Part shown: in pieces, positions 15,456 through 25,379 of the stretch
Layout of the letters: each line of letters starts with the position of its first letter
Numbering within the stretch: the first letter of the stretch is position 1
Origin: Parvicella tangerina
GTDB lineage: Bacteria > Bacteroidota > Bacteroidia > Flavobacteriales_D > Parvicellaceae
Assembly (NCBI RefSeq): GCF_907165195.1
Contig: NZ_OU015584.1
Location: forward strand, 186,001-250,000
Reading direction: 5' to 3'
Length of the DNA: 64,000 nucleotides
Notes under the pieces: generated by a model
Seen by the model: the letters and a program-made list of their open reading frames with translations, nothing else
What the model was told of the DNA's origin: nothing
Databases searched by the model: none
Translations under genes and position numbers: made by a program

Positions 15456-16583
15456 ATGAGTGATGTGTTAGCTTTCATAACCTGGGATGTAGATTGGAAT
15501 GCCTTGGAATCGCCCATTGCGGTGCGTTATTATGGCATTCTATGGGCACTGAGTTTTTTAATCGGGATTTTCCTGATGAAGAAAATGATGGCTAACGATA
15601 ATGCCCCTGAAGAGTATACCGATAAGATTTTTCTTTATGTCTTGATCGGAGGTGTAGTGGGAGCACGGCTAGGGCATGTAGTTTTTTATGATCCGCAGTA
15701 TTACTTCACATCAGAGCACTGGACGGAGATTCCAATGATCTGGAAAGGAGGTTTAGCAAGTCACGGAGGTGCTATTGGAGTACTTTTAGCCAACTGGTTG
15801 TATTCCAGAAGAGTTTCCAAAAGGTCATTTCTGTGGTCCGTTGATAAGATTGTAGTGGCGGTTGCGCTCGCAGGGTGTTTGATTCGGGTCGGGAACTTAA
15901 TGAATTCCGAAATCATTGGTAGAGAGAGTGAAAGTAGCACAGCTATGTTTTTTCAGTTTGCTGCAGAAGAGGATATTGCCACAGACATTTACTACAAATC
16001 GGGGAAGAATATTGAAGCAGTAAGTGTTGAGATCACACCTCAAGGAGAAGACTACATCGTAAAAATGAACGTCAAGGCGAATGGTACGCTAACGAATGAA
16101 CACTTGTCAAGCTTGCTTAATGCTGTAAAGACGGAGCATCGGGAAGGTAGTGAAGGTTTTAATGAGTACGAAGATCATATCAAAACAATGGATAATCCAT
16201 CGTTAGAGGTGGTCCAGGCGAATGGAAATACAGGGTATATGCAGTTCAGCATTTCCCCTATTCCTCGAATACCCACGCAAATCTGGGAAGCTGGAGTTTA
16301 TTTATTAATTTTCTTTTTCTTGTTCTGGGGCTACTGGAAACAACACTGGTATAGACGAGAAGGGTTACTTTTTGGCCTATTTTTAGTGCTCGTCTTTGGA
16401 GCTCGATTTATTATTGAGTTCTATAAAGAGAATCAAGTTGAAGACCTCACCGATGAGGTGATGTTAAACATGGGTCAGCGATTGAGTATACCTGCAATTC
16501 TTATCGGAATATATTGTATTTACAGAGCTTTTGCGAATCCTCAGAAGGACACAAAAGTACACATTGAAAAAACAGAAGAATGA
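15456..16583 (+). CDS. lgt: Prolipoprotein diacylglyceryl transferase
   Basis: 375 residues, longer than the usual 260-290 because of an insert of about 100 residues (around 165-265) after the signature. Lgt moves a diacylglyceryl group from phosphatidylglycerol to the cysteine of lipobox precursors in the inner membrane. The sequence has the SHGGAIGV loop with the essential histidine and a good family signature, RVGNLMNSEIIG. The insert lies in a periplasmic-facing loop and is a known kind of expansion in Bacteroidota. This is the housekeeping copy; an Lgt-like paralogue lies at 32115. Confidence 0.93.
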   Translation: MSDVLAFITWDVDWNALESPIAVRYYGILWALSFLIGIFLMKKMMANDNAPEEYTDKIFLYVLIGGVVGARLGHVVFYDPQYYFTSEHWTEIPMIWKGGLASHGGAIGVLLANWLYSRRVSKRSFLWSVDKIVVAVALAGCLIRVGNLMNSEIIGRESESSTAMFFQFAAEEDIATDIYYKSGKNIEAVSVEITPQGEDYIVKMNVKANGTLTNEHLSSLLNAVKTEHREGSEGFNEYEDHIKTMDNPSLEVVQANGNTGYMQFSISPIPRIPTQIWEAGVYLLIFFFLFWGYWKQHWYRREGLLFGLFLVLVFGARFIIEFYKENQVEDLTDEVMLNMGQRLSIPAILIGIYCIYRAFANPQKDTKVHIEKTEE

Positions 16584-18115
16584 AACACATCGCATGGAGT
16601 ATATTGACCGCTAGCTTTCTGATGGCTTGTGCTGATCAGTCCGCTACAAATGAAGATACCATTGAAACCGAAGCTACTGCAACGGATAGTGTAGTACCTC
16701 AGGATGTTGTGGAGACGATTCCGCTGGATAGTCTTTTTGAGGAAGTGGATTCAAGTTATTCGCATAGCACACTACTTGTACCTGAAGGGTTGACGATTCA
16801 AATTCTCTTTAGAGAAAGTTTGGATACGGTAGTTCGGGCAGATGGAATGAAAGCTCCTGCAAAAGGTAGTCATGATATGTTGACCTTCTTAGCGGATGAA
16901 GATGATCCGAACAAAGGATGGCTCTACGTGAGTCATGAAACGAAGTATAGAGATGATATATTGGGAGATGGAGGAGGAGCCACCATGTTTCAGGTAGAAA
17001 AGGACAGTCTGGGAAATTGGAACAGGATATCAGATTTCAAGCATGTTGATTTTACCACCGTGAGTAATACCCAACGTAACTGCGGAGGAACCCTCGGACC
17101 TAATGGTATGATCTACACTTGTGAGGAATCACAACCGATGGGAAATGGAGCTTTGACCCGAAAAGGCAAAGGTCATCAAAATCCTCATAAAGTAGGCAAC
17201 CTCGAATATTGGCAGAACTTTGGGTATGTCGTTGAGGTAGATCCAACCACCTTCAAAGCAACGCAGAAAATGATCAGTTGGGGGCGTTTCTATCATGAAG
17301 ATGTTGAGTTCATGGATGACAACAAAACCGTTTATTTAACTGACGATCATGAACCGGGTATTTTCTTCAAGTTTGTGGCTGATGTACCAGGTGAGTACGC
17401 TGAAGGTCAACTATACGCTTTCAGAAGGTCTGAGGAAGGTACTGCAGGAACATGGATTGCCATGCCTAGAGATACAGCATCACTATTGAAAATTAGAGAT
17501 GTGGCAATTGATTCGGGAGCTACAATGTATATGCGTCATGAGTGGTTTGAGAGAGTAGGCAATAAGATATATATCACAGAAACGGGTCACGATGAAGAAG
17601 ACTGGGCGGAGTATTTGGCGAAAGGAGCAAATGTTGGTGCTGCACTAGAGCAGTACATGGAGGGAACTGTTGCCCATGACGTGCATGGAAGAATTCTGGT
17701 TTTTGATATAGAGACGAATCATATGTCCACGCACCTTGAAGGAGGCTTCAGTTCAGATAGCTCGAAGATTTTCTCTAATCCTGACAATATTACGAGTGTT
17801 TCTTTTGGAGGTAAAGACTATCTGTTGATCTGTGAAGACCTAAATGGAACCGATAAGGGTAGAATTCCTGCTTATGCTGATAAAAAAGGGGTATATTATA
17901 CAGAAATGTATTTACTAGACCTCAGCATAGCCAATCCTACTGTAGATGACCTTTTTCGATTTGCAGTTGGACCAAACAGAGCAGAGTTGAGTGGAGCAAT
18001 GATGTCTCCAGATAAGAGCACCTTATTTTTTAATGTGATGCACCCGATCTACTCAAATGGAGCACCTTATAACCGTTCGTTAACAGTGGCTGTATCGGGT
18101 TGGGAAATTAAATAA
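16580..18115 (+). CDS. PhoX/DUF839-family lipoprotein
   Basis: 511 residues. The signal sequence ends in LMAC, making it a lipoprotein. The DUF839 beta-propeller features include NCGGTLGPNGMIYTCEE in the first third and a later EDLNGTDKGRIPAYADKKG-like region. PhoX enzymes are calcium- and iron-dependent phosphatases; whether this member keeps activity cannot be read here. Its ATG overlaps the lgt stop by 4 nt, and the ABC ATPase gene starts 2 nt after its stop, so all are translationally close. Confidence 0.8.
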   Translation: MKHIAWSILTASFLMACADQSATNEDTIETEATATDSVVPQDVVETIPLDSLFEEVDSSYSHSTLLVPEGLTIQILFRESLDTVVRADGMKAPAKGSHDMLTFLADEDDPNKGWLYVSHETKYRDDILGDGGGATMFQVEKDSLGNWNRISDFKHVDFTTVSNTQRNCGGTLGPNGMIYTCEESQPMGNGALTRKGKGHQNPHKVGNLEYWQNFGYVVEVDPTTFKATQKMISWGRFYHEDVEFMDDNKTVYLTDDHEPGIFFKFVADVPGEYAEGQLYAFRRSEEGTAGTWIAMPRDTASLLKIRDVAIDSGATMYMRHEWFERVGNKIYITETGHDEEDWAEYLAKGANVGAALEQYMEGTVAHDVHGRILVFDIETNHMSTHLEGGFSSDSSKIFSNPDNITSVSFGGKDYLLICEDLNGTDKGRIPAYADKKGVYYTEMYLLDLSIANPTVDDLFRFAVGPNRAELSGAMMSPDKSTLFFNVMHPIYSNGAPYNRSLTVAVSGWEIK

Positions 18116-18116
18116 T

Positions 18117-18746
18117 ATGATAGAAGTAAAAGATCTCACATATCACTACAGGATCGATCAGCCGATTCAGTTTCCTGATTTTAGCTATCAGCAAGGTCAG
18201 CAGGCCCTGATCCTGGGGGAGAGTGGCTGTGGAAAAACAACCTTACTACATCTACTATCGGGGTTGCTCAAACCTAAAAAGGGGTTTGTCTCCATTGATG
18301 GAAAAAAGCTGAATGGTCTTTCTGGGGCGCAACTCGACAAATTTAGAGGAGCCAATATTGGGATTGTTTTTCAGACGCCTCATTTTATTGAAGCATTGTC
18401 GGTTAAGGAAAACTTGCAATTTGCTCAAACTTTAGCGGGTAATAAGAAAGATACCGAAGCAATAAAAAGCATCCTCAGTGACCTTGGAATTGGTCATAAG
18501 CTAAACGATTCAGTAAAGAGTTTATCGCAAGGAGAAAAGCAGCGTGTTACCATAGCCAGAGCATTAGTCAATCAACCCAAATTGATCCTGGCAGATGAAC
18601 CTACCTCTGCTTTGGACGATAAAAATTGTCGTGCTGTAGTGAAATTGTTGAAGGAACAGGCAAAGAAAAACAATGCTACGCTTTTGATCGTTACTCACGA
18701 CAATCGATTAAATGATGAGTTCGAACAAAAACTTAAGTTGTCATGA
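18117..18746 (+). CDS. ABC transporter ATPase, LolD/MacB type
   Basis: 209 residues. Walker A GESGCGKTT (34-42), signature LSQGEKQR (about 139) and Walker B LILADEPTSALDD are all intact. It starts 2 nt after the PhoX-like gene and overlaps the permease gene by 4 nt. Such ATPases drive type-VII ABC exporters (LolCDE, MacB, FtsE-like) that work on the periplasmic side. With the FtsX-type permease next to it, it forms a complete half-set; a partner permease was not seen. Confidence 0.92.
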   Translation: MIEVKDLTYHYRIDQPIQFPDFSYQQGQQALILGESGCGKTTLLHLLSGLLKPKKGFVSIDGKKLNGLSGAQLDKFRGANIGIVFQTPHFIEALSVKENLQFAQTLAGNKKDTEAIKSILSDLGIGHKLNDSVKSLSQGEKQRVTIARALVNQPKLILADEPTSALDDKNCRAVVKLLKEQAKKNNATLLIVTHDNRLNDEFEQKLKLS

Positions 18747-20110
18747 ACCTGTTTAGATTAAGCTGGAGAAATATTATTTATCGCCCGTTGGCTTCGGGAT
18801 TGGCGGTATTGCTTTTGGCAGCTGGCGTTTCCATTATTCTAATCACCCTGCTCACCACCAGTCAACTGGATGAAAAGTTCAAGAATAACGTAAAAGATGT
18901 GGACTTTGTAGTGGGTGCTAAAGGAAGTAGATTGCAGTTGATCTTATGTAATATTTTTCAGATAGATAATCCAACAGGAAATATAAAATATGCCAAAGCG
19001 AATGCCATTAAGATGCATCCTTTTGTAAAAAAGGCGATTCCACTTTCTATAGGAGATAACTATCAAACGTATAGAATTGTTGGCACAACAAAAGAGTACA
19101 TTGACCTGTATAACGGAGAAATTGCTGAAGGTAGAATTTGGGAGCAACCCATGGAGGCAGTTATTGGGGCTGGAATTGCAGAGAAGTTTCACCTGGAAAT
19201 AGGAGACAAGTTCGCAGGCGGGCATGGTCTAGGGGAGTCCACACATATTCATGATGACATGATGTATGAGGTGGTAGGTATTCTAGCGTCTAGCAATACG
19301 GTTATGGACAACTTGCTGCTGACTTCTTTGGAGAGCGTCTGGGTGGTGCATGCGGGAGAAGCCCATCAGGCAAAAGGATCTTTAGAGATCAAAACGCTGA
19401 GTGATTTGGACAGCAACTCCAAGGATTCAATCATGACCCTGGAAGAATTCAAGGCTCAGAATACCTTAGAAGCAGAAGAGTTTGTCGAAGAGATAGAGCA
19501 TCATCATGATCACAGCCATGGAAAGGTCAATTACGACTCTCTACTGGCAATGATCAGCCCGTTGGATCGAGAAGTTACCGGAATGCTTATTCAGGTAGAA
19601 GAGGGTGGTAAAGCTAAACTTTCGGTTCAGGGAACGATTAATACGTATGAAGGTATGATGGCTGCAGATGTTGCAATAGAGATGCAACAACTCAAGGAAA
19701 TCATGAGCCCTGCTACAGGTGTAATGGAAATGCTGGCCTACGTGATTATGATTATTGCTGCAATCAGTATGTTCGTGGCCATGTTCAATTCTCTGAAAGA
19801 TCGACAATATGAAATCGCCTTGATGAGAGTAATGGGGAGTTCTTCAGGAAAAGTATTTGTCTCTATTCTATTGGAAGGCATTTATTTGGCCATTCTTGGT
19901 TTTGGTCTGGGTTGGTTGTTGAGTCATCTTGGAATGCAAGTATTCTCGGGTTACTTGACAGAAGAATATCACTACGACTTTAGTGGCTGGATTTTTCTTT
20001 CTGAAGAAATCTATTTGTTGATTGGTGCTATTATTATTGGGATTCTTTCTGGAATCTATCCAGCGTTCAAAGCTTACAGTGCTGATATTTCGAAAACGCT
20101 AAGCAAGTGA
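18743..20110 (+). CDS. FtsX/MacB-type ABC permease with a His-rich loop
   Basis: 455 residues: one N-terminal membrane helix (about 14-37), a large periplasmic domain, then three helices (about 329-350, 373-395 and 415-435), the type-VII exporter layout. A run of histidines (EHHHDHSHG, near residue 252) lies in the periplasmic domain and suggests metal binding. It overlaps the ATPase gene by 4 nt and the next small membrane protein by 4 nt. Confidence 0.85.
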   Translation: MNLFRLSWRNIIYRPLASGLAVLLLAAGVSIILITLLTTSQLDEKFKNNVKDVDFVVGAKGSRLQLILCNIFQIDNPTGNIKYAKANAIKMHPFVKKAIPLSIGDNYQTYRIVGTTKEYIDLYNGEIAEGRIWEQPMEAVIGAGIAEKFHLEIGDKFAGGHGLGESTHIHDDMMYEVVGILASSNTVMDNLLLTSLESVWVVHAGEAHQAKGSLEIKTLSDLDSNSKDSIMTLEEFKAQNTLEAEEFVEEIEHHHDHSHGKVNYDSLLAMISPLDREVTGMLIQVEEGGKAKLSVQGTINTYEGMMAADVAIEMQQLKEIMSPATGVMEMLAYVIMIIAAISMFVAMFNSLKDRQYEIALMRVMGSSSGKVFVSILLEGIYLAILGFGLGWLLSHLGMQVFSGYLTEEYHYDFSGWIFLSEEIYLLIGAIIIGILSGIYPAFKAYSADISKTLSK

Positions 20111-20652
20111 TGGAAGAAGCCTTTTTAAGGTTATTGCGAAAAGGTACGATCACGAACAGGGTGCAAACCTACGTGTTCTATACACTCGTCATTTTGGTGA
20201 TAGGAGGAAACCTGGTCTTGATCAATAAGGATAACTATGAACAGAACTTGTCGTTTATCCTTGTTATTGCAATCGTTTTTGGGTTGTACTATTGGTTCAA
20301 CAGGTATCGTTTTAAGCCACTTAGCTTTTGGATTGAATTGTTTGAACATCATCCAGAAGATCTGATCTGGGTTAAACCAATCACTACTAACCACAACGCT
20401 CTTTTGGTGATTACTTATTCCAAATCGTATCAGTTTCAACTCTATTTAAAAGATGGAACCAATATTAAAATCGATTGCCCTGAATCCAGTAAAAAAACAT
20501 TCTATAGGTTATTGAGAGAGCATGCTCCTCATGCTCATGTAGGCTACTCTAGAGCTATTCAAAAAGTCTACAGAAAACATAGGGAGCGGTTTCTGCAGAG
20601 GCTCAATGAAAAAGGTTTGCTACGGACTGTAAAAGACTATGGAAGTCTTTAA
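20107..20652 (+). CDS. Small membrane protein with cytoplasmic tail
   Basis: 181 residues. Two hydrophobic segments (about 22-38 and 49-66) are followed by a soluble, basic C-terminal part (KVYRKHRERFLQRLNEKG near the end). It overlaps the permease stop by 4 nt and is probably a third component or an accessory of the exporter. No family was recognised. Confidence 0.7.
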   Translation: MMEEAFLRLLRKGTITNRVQTYVFYTLVILVIGGNLVLINKDNYEQNLSFILVIAIVFGLYYWFNRYRFKPLSFWIELFEHHPEDLIWVKPITTNHNALLVITYSKSYQFQLYLKDGTNIKIDCPESSKKTFYRLLREHAPHAHVGYSRAIQKVYRKHRERFLQRLNEKGLLRTVKDYGSL

Positions 20653-20745
20653 GCGATAAGATATTTGACAGGATTCCAATGCTTGCCAGAAGAGGAATTA
20701 ATATTCTCATTTTTTTGCCCTATATTCGACCAGCCTTAACCAAGT

Positions 20746-22392
20746 ATGATGAAAACACCAATAATTATCACGACTTTTTTAGCTTTTTCAACGTTTTCTT
20801 TTGCCCAGAATGTTGGAATAAATGCCACTGGAGCAATCCCTGACAATAGTGCGATGTTAGATGTTCAATCGACAGACAAAGGGATGTTGATACCTAGAAT
20901 GACCACGGCACAAAGAACAGCTATTGGAACTCCGGCTACAGGGCTAGAAGTTTACGATACCTCTACTGGTACGTTTTGGTATTATAACGGTACAGTTTGG
21001 GTAGAAGAAGCAATCGGTGATGATGATTGGACGGTTTCTGGAGTAGATATGTATTCTGCTGTAACAGGTGATGTGGGTATCGGAACAAACAACCCTACAG
21101 CCAAGCTCACAGTTCAAGGAGTGTCGGGAGATGAAAACACGAATGGGATGCTTCGCTTGCTAGGTCCTGCAGGAAATGCAAATTTAAGGTTAGGTGTTGT
21201 CGATGGTAGTCGGTCTTGGATACAGTCTCATGGGGCACTTCCACTATACCTAAATACTTTAGGAAATGACTTAATTCTTAATGCTAATGCAGGAGAAGTT
21301 GGAATAGGGATTACTAATCCAACGCAAAAATTAGATGTTCAAGGAGGTAATGCAAGAATTAATAATGCATTTGTAGGTGATGTTGGTCATGGCGCTAATT
21401 GGGCAGGATTTTCTCATCAAAATCAGGCATCAACAACAGGGTATAGTTTTTTGTCAGGTATTAATGGCGACTATACATTAATCAACAAAGCAAATACTGG
21501 AGCGGGTTATATTGGATTTCGCCAAGGAAATGTTGATATGGCTGTAATTGATTACAATGGAAATATGGGAATAGGTACCACAACACCTCCTTCTTATGCC
21601 CGATTGCAAACAGTTGGCGGTTCTATCATGCCAGAAGTAGGTAACTCAAATGCCTCAGGGATATACTTCCCATCGAACCCAGGTGGTGGTGCGGGTGATG
21701 AAGCCTACATCCGTTATTATGCTGAGTCGGGTGAAAACACCAAGTTAGTAATTGCGAATCAAAATGACCCTGATGACGACCTAGATCTTCAAACAGGTGG
21801 TCAAAGTAGAATTAATATAGATGGAGACGGATCGGTTCGAATAGATGAGGGAGTATTGTTTGATTGTGACGACTGTGGAGATGTTGCTACGATTGACGGT
21901 GCATCCAACTGGGGAGACCTTGTAATTCAAGGACGAGTTCTGAGTACAAATTCAAATTTGCATTTATCGCCTCCAGGAGGATACCGAGTTATTATTAATT
22001 CCACATATAGATCAGCAGGCGGAGCTACTGGTACAACAGGATTAGATATTCAAGATGGAGGAATTAGAATGAGAAAGAATTATTACTATTTCCAACGTTA
22101 TGAGTACTGTAACTGTTATGGAGCTGGAGCTGCCACCCATACAATAGGATCATACGACTTCTGTAGCGTATCTCATTTCGGGTTCAAGAATAATCAAAGC
22201 GCTACGGATGAGGATGATGATGTGCAATGTGCTGTTTACCCTAGTGGACATGGAGGCTCGGGAGAGCAGACTGATTACAGTACATCCTTCACCTATCAAT
22301 ACAACGCAAGACCGACCTGGATAATGTACCTAGAGGCCTATCAAGATACGAATGGAGTTACTTGTGGGGCTATTTGTATCAACTTTGATTAA
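20746..22392 (+). CDS. Secreted fibre-like repeat protein
   Basis: 548 residues with a signal peptide (cleavage after SFAQ). The first part carries the MLDVQSTDKGMLIPRMT module found in many secreted Bacteroidota proteins. Three GIG-type repeats follow: VGIGTNNPTAKLTVQG, VGIGITNPTQKLDVQG and MGIGTTTPPSYARL. The last third has cysteine pairs (FDCDDCG and EYCNCYG). Repeats of this type occur in surface or tail-fibre-like proteins. The next gene begins on the base right after its stop. Confidence 0.75.
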   Translation: MMKTPIIITTFLAFSTFSFAQNVGINATGAIPDNSAMLDVQSTDKGMLIPRMTTAQRTAIGTPATGLEVYDTSTGTFWYYNGTVWVEEAIGDDDWTVSGVDMYSAVTGDVGIGTNNPTAKLTVQGVSGDENTNGMLRLLGPAGNANLRLGVVDGSRSWIQSHGALPLYLNTLGNDLILNANAGEVGIGITNPTQKLDVQGGNARINNAFVGDVGHGANWAGFSHQNQASTTGYSFLSGINGDYTLINKANTGAGYIGFRQGNVDMAVIDYNGNMGIGTTTPPSYARLQTVGGSIMPEVGNSNASGIYFPSNPGGGAGDEAYIRYYAESGENTKLVIANQNDPDDDLDLQTGGQSRINIDGDGSVRIDEGVLFDCDDCGDVATIDGASNWGDLVIQGRVLSTNSNLHLSPPGGYRVIINSTYRSAGGATGTTGLDIQDGGIRMRKNYYYFQRYEYCNCYGAGAATHTIGSYDFCSVSHFGFKNNQSATDEDDDVQCAVYPSGHGGSGEQTDYSTSFTYQYNARPTWIMYLEAYQDTNGVTCGAICINFD

Positions 22393-23796
22393 ATGAAGTT
22401 TTTCTTTTGTGTCGTTTTCATTCAGCTTTTTACTTTAGTTTCGTCCCAACAAAAGCTAGAGGTTAATCTCACTGCTATTCCTCCAGATCAGGAGGACTTC
22501 CAATTAGAACTATATTTATTTACCGAAAACCATTTTGAGTTGGTTTTGACTAAAGATGTAGCGGTAATTGATACCGTTGAAAGAATTATTATGCCCACTC
22601 CAGTCACGGACACAACGGTTCGGTTGTTTCAATTAAAGGTTGCGGATAGCCCAAACACTTCGGAGTTTCTTTTCTCTCCAAAAGAGAATATGACTCTTTC
22701 AGGTCCATTATATGATCTCTTAAATGGTCAGATAGGTGTCGAAAACTCAGATGAAAATGCAGCTTATGCTCGATTGCTGAGAGTACTTGGAGAATATGAA
22801 CAGATTATGAATGCTTTGGAAGAAGAATCATCGAATTACTCGGTCTATGATCACGACTTCAATGCAAAAGTAAATGAGCATGCCTCATTAGTAGAAGAAG
22901 TTCAACACAAACTGAATTTAAACCTAGAGAAGGTGCAAATCTCATTCCCCAAAACTTATACAGCGCAAGTGCTAGTCCCGCTTTCTAAGATCCCTGTAAG
23001 ATCTTACACAAAGGAATGGTTCAGTTATTATGATGGTTACTTATCGTTCTTACACGATTACTTTTTCTATTTTGTTAACGTAGAGGATGAACGAATATTG
23101 AATCACTACGCTTTTCAAGATAAACTATTTCAATACTTGAATGAATATGTAGAAAAGGAACAGGTGGCTACAGAAGAGGCCATAGGAGAATTGATGGATG
23201 TTTTTTCTAAGAATACGCGGGTAAGGTCTTTTGTTTATAACCAGTTGATGAAGACATATATTCAACTGGATAGTGAGCATTTTGTAAACTATCTCACGGA
23301 AAATTTTGGAGGAGGCTGTGGTTTGAATTTGAGTTTTGAAGAACTGAAAAAAATGAACCAAATCACGGCTACGAATATAGGGGCAGAAGCACCTGACATT
23401 TTGTTGTATGACCTTGAAAATAAAGCTCAATCACTAAAAAATACAATAGATGAAAATCAATACACTGTTGTGTTGTTCTGGGTGGGGTGGTGTGAACATT
23501 GTAAAAAGAAGATGCCAGACTTGGTCTCTTTAGCTTCGGAATTAAAAAAGACCACAGGTTTCTTTGCGGTTTCATTGGATAATGATGAGAGCAAGTGGAA
23601 GGAGGCAACAGGAGTATATAGCTTTCCAAAGAACTGGGTAAATGTTTGTGAAAAAGTAACTATCGAGAAGTCTACTTACGCTCCACTGTATAATGTGAGT
23701 ACAACTCCATCCATTTTTTTAGTGGATGCAGAAGGTAAAATCGTAGCTAAGAAGTTAACGGTTGAGGAGTTGCGGGACCGCCTCATAAACGACTAA
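22393..23796 (+). CDS. Thioredoxin-fold (TlpA-like) exported protein
   Basis: 467 residues. A signal peptide (MKFFFCVVFIQLFTLVSS) is followed by a long N-terminal region of about 320 residues that is helical in its middle, then a redoxin domain with the active site WCEHC near 365-369 and the cis-Pro region STTPSIFLVDAEGKIV. The plan is that of TlpA/ResA-like periplasmic thiol-disulphide proteins of Bacteroidota. The gene abuts the fibre-like gene, which has several cysteine pairs, so it may act on that protein's disulphides (inference). Its stop overlaps the opposite gene's stop by 4 nt. Confidence 0.82.
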   Translation: MKFFFCVVFIQLFTLVSSQQKLEVNLTAIPPDQEDFQLELYLFTENHFELVLTKDVAVIDTVERIIMPTPVTDTTVRLFQLKVADSPNTSEFLFSPKENMTLSGPLYDLLNGQIGVENSDENAAYARLLRVLGEYEQIMNALEEESSNYSVYDHDFNAKVNEHASLVEEVQHKLNLNLEKVQISFPKTYTAQVLVPLSKIPVRSYTKEWFSYYDGYLSFLHDYFFYFVNVEDERILNHYAFQDKLFQYLNEYVEKEQVATEEAIGELMDVFSKNTRVRSFVYNQLMKTYIQLDSEHFVNYLTENFGGGCGLNLSFEELKKMNQITATNIGAEAPDILLYDLENKAQSLKNTIDENQYTVVLFWVGWCEHCKKKMPDLVSLASELKKTTGFFAVSLDNDESKWKEATGVYSFPKNWVNVCEKVTIEKSTYAPLYNVSTTPSIFLVDAEGKIVAKKLTVEELRDRLIND

Positions 23797-25379
23797 TCTC
23801 TAATCTCCCAGTTGATATCCATGTCCCAACCTTTCTTGATTTGAATAGGATCCATGTAATATTCGATACGTTCGGGTTGTTTGTTATCAAAATAGCTTCC
23901 AGTATCCCAGACCCCGTTGGTGTTTTCGTCAAATATGATTCTCAGAAAGTAAGTTCCGGGAAGGAGATTGCCGTAGGTTTTTGAGAGTTCAGTTCCCGAT
24001 AGCATAGCACGATCAACTACTTTTCCCTCATTCAGCAATTCAACAATGTACTGTCCTTTTGGTGCCGCAATAGTAGTTGCCAATGCTCCAACATCATTCG
24101 GTCTTAAGACATCAAAATAAGCCGCAATAGTGTCGTTTTCAATGTTTCGATAGGAGCGAACGGCACCTGGTAATAGATGTATTTCATAGCTCACACTTTC
24201 TTGCCAGTCTGCTGCTATGATTAACCCATTCGTTCCAGATTTGACCAGTTCATGCTGAACACTTTTATCCTCAGTTTTAACTTCGATTTTCAGCTCGTTT
24301 ATGTCTGATAGTGGTTGAGAAAATTGGAAACGAGGATTTTCACCTGGCTTTAACCCGCTGGAAATATTCGTACGAAAGGTTAGTGAAGTATCTGGTTGTA
24401 GTGGAATTAGCGTCTTTCTGGTTGTTGACTGGATTCCAACAGGGTGCTTCTTACCGGCCTCTAAAGTGGGCTTAACAAAAAAGAAGAGAGTGTCCCTGGT
24501 TGGATTAATTTTAACTGTGTTTTTATAGGCAAAAGACTTGACCAATGAATCATTTTCAGGTCTATAATCTTTGTCGAGTGCTTGATTAAATGCTACCCAA
24601 CCTTTGCCACTGGAGGTGATCATTGCTTCTTCTATATTCAACTCATCAGGTTGGTTTGAAAAGACGGTCATGGTGTCTACAATCGTGTCTTGTGCAGCAT
24701 TGAATAGCCTATTGGAATAGCCAATCATTTCATTATCTGGCTCCCATAAATAGTTGCCGTTGTCCTCCTGAAAAGTCAATACTTTATAGGTTCCACTCGC
24801 AATGTTTTCAATGGTGCAATTACCCATAGCGTCTGTAACGCCAAAATAATTAGGCTTTTTCTTGAGTAAAACAGAGTCTTGATGGTCTTTGTATAGCATA
24901 ACGTAAGCCCCTTCAACAGGTGTTTTATTAAAGGCATCGTATACAGAGGCACTATACTTCAAAGAATCGATGTAGGATCCTGTAGAAAACACATAACGGT
25001 AGTTGACCATTTCATTCCCTTCCGTCAAGTCGATAATGCTTTTTCCAAAATTGATGATGTAGGTGGTGTTATTTTCCAGCGGAGCCTTGAAGTCAACAAT
25101 TACCTTTTTCCCCTTGACGTAAATCTCTGGAGGCGTTTCAAGAAATGGGGTGATGAGGATCTGTTTTTCTTTATCTTTTAGTTGAACATATTCATCAAAT
25201 GGAATGATAATCCTACTAGCTTGAAAGTTAAGGGTTCCGTTAGCAGGAACTACCGTTTTCGTAGAGTCCAGCTGTGGGGGAGTCGTGTCTCGATCTCCTC
25301 CTCCCAAAGAAGTTTGTTGCGCACATTGAGCGAAACCAATGACAACCAAAACAAGGCAGTATAATATCGACTTATTCAA
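23793..25379 (-). CDS. Ig-like (Big_5-type) exported lipoprotein
   Basis: 528 residues. The signal sequence ends GFAQC, compatible with a lipobox, followed by SLGGGDRDTTPPQLDSTKTV. Residues 35-110 form an Ig-like unit of the Big_5 type (FDEYVQLKDKEKQILITP, then NTTYIINFGKSIIDLTEGN). A carboxypeptidase-regulatory-like beta domain follows at about 115-200 (VEGAYVMLY, GTYKVLTFQEDN). Function is unknown; it is probably a surface or periplasmic protein. It starts on the base after the stop of the fRMsr gene behind it, and its own stop overlaps the neighbour on the other strand. Confidence 0.75.
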   Translation of the reverse strand: MNKSILYCLVLVVIGFAQCAQQTSLGGGDRDTTPPQLDSTKTVVPANGTLNFQASRIIIPFDEYVQLKDKEKQILITPFLETPPEIYVKGKKVIVDFKAPLENNTTYIINFGKSIIDLTEGNEMVNYRYVFSTGSYIDSLKYSASVYDAFNKTPVEGAYVMLYKDHQDSVLLKKKPNYFGVTDAMGNCTIENIASGTYKVLTFQEDNGNYLWEPDNEMIGYSNRLFNAAQDTIVDTMTVFSNQPDELNIEEAMITSSGKGWVAFNQALDKDYRPENDSLVKSFAYKNTVKINPTRDTLFFFVKPTLEAGKKHPVGIQSTTRKTLIPLQPDTSLTFRTNISSGLKPGENPRFQFSQPLSDINELKIEVKTEDKSVQHELVKSGTNGLIIAADWQESVSYEIHLLPGAVRSYRNIENDTIAAYFDVLRPNDVGALATTIAAPKGQYIVELLNEGKVVDRAMLSGTELSKTYGNLLPGTYFLRIIFDENTNGVWDTGSYFDNKQPERIEYYMDPIQIKKGWDMDINWEIRD

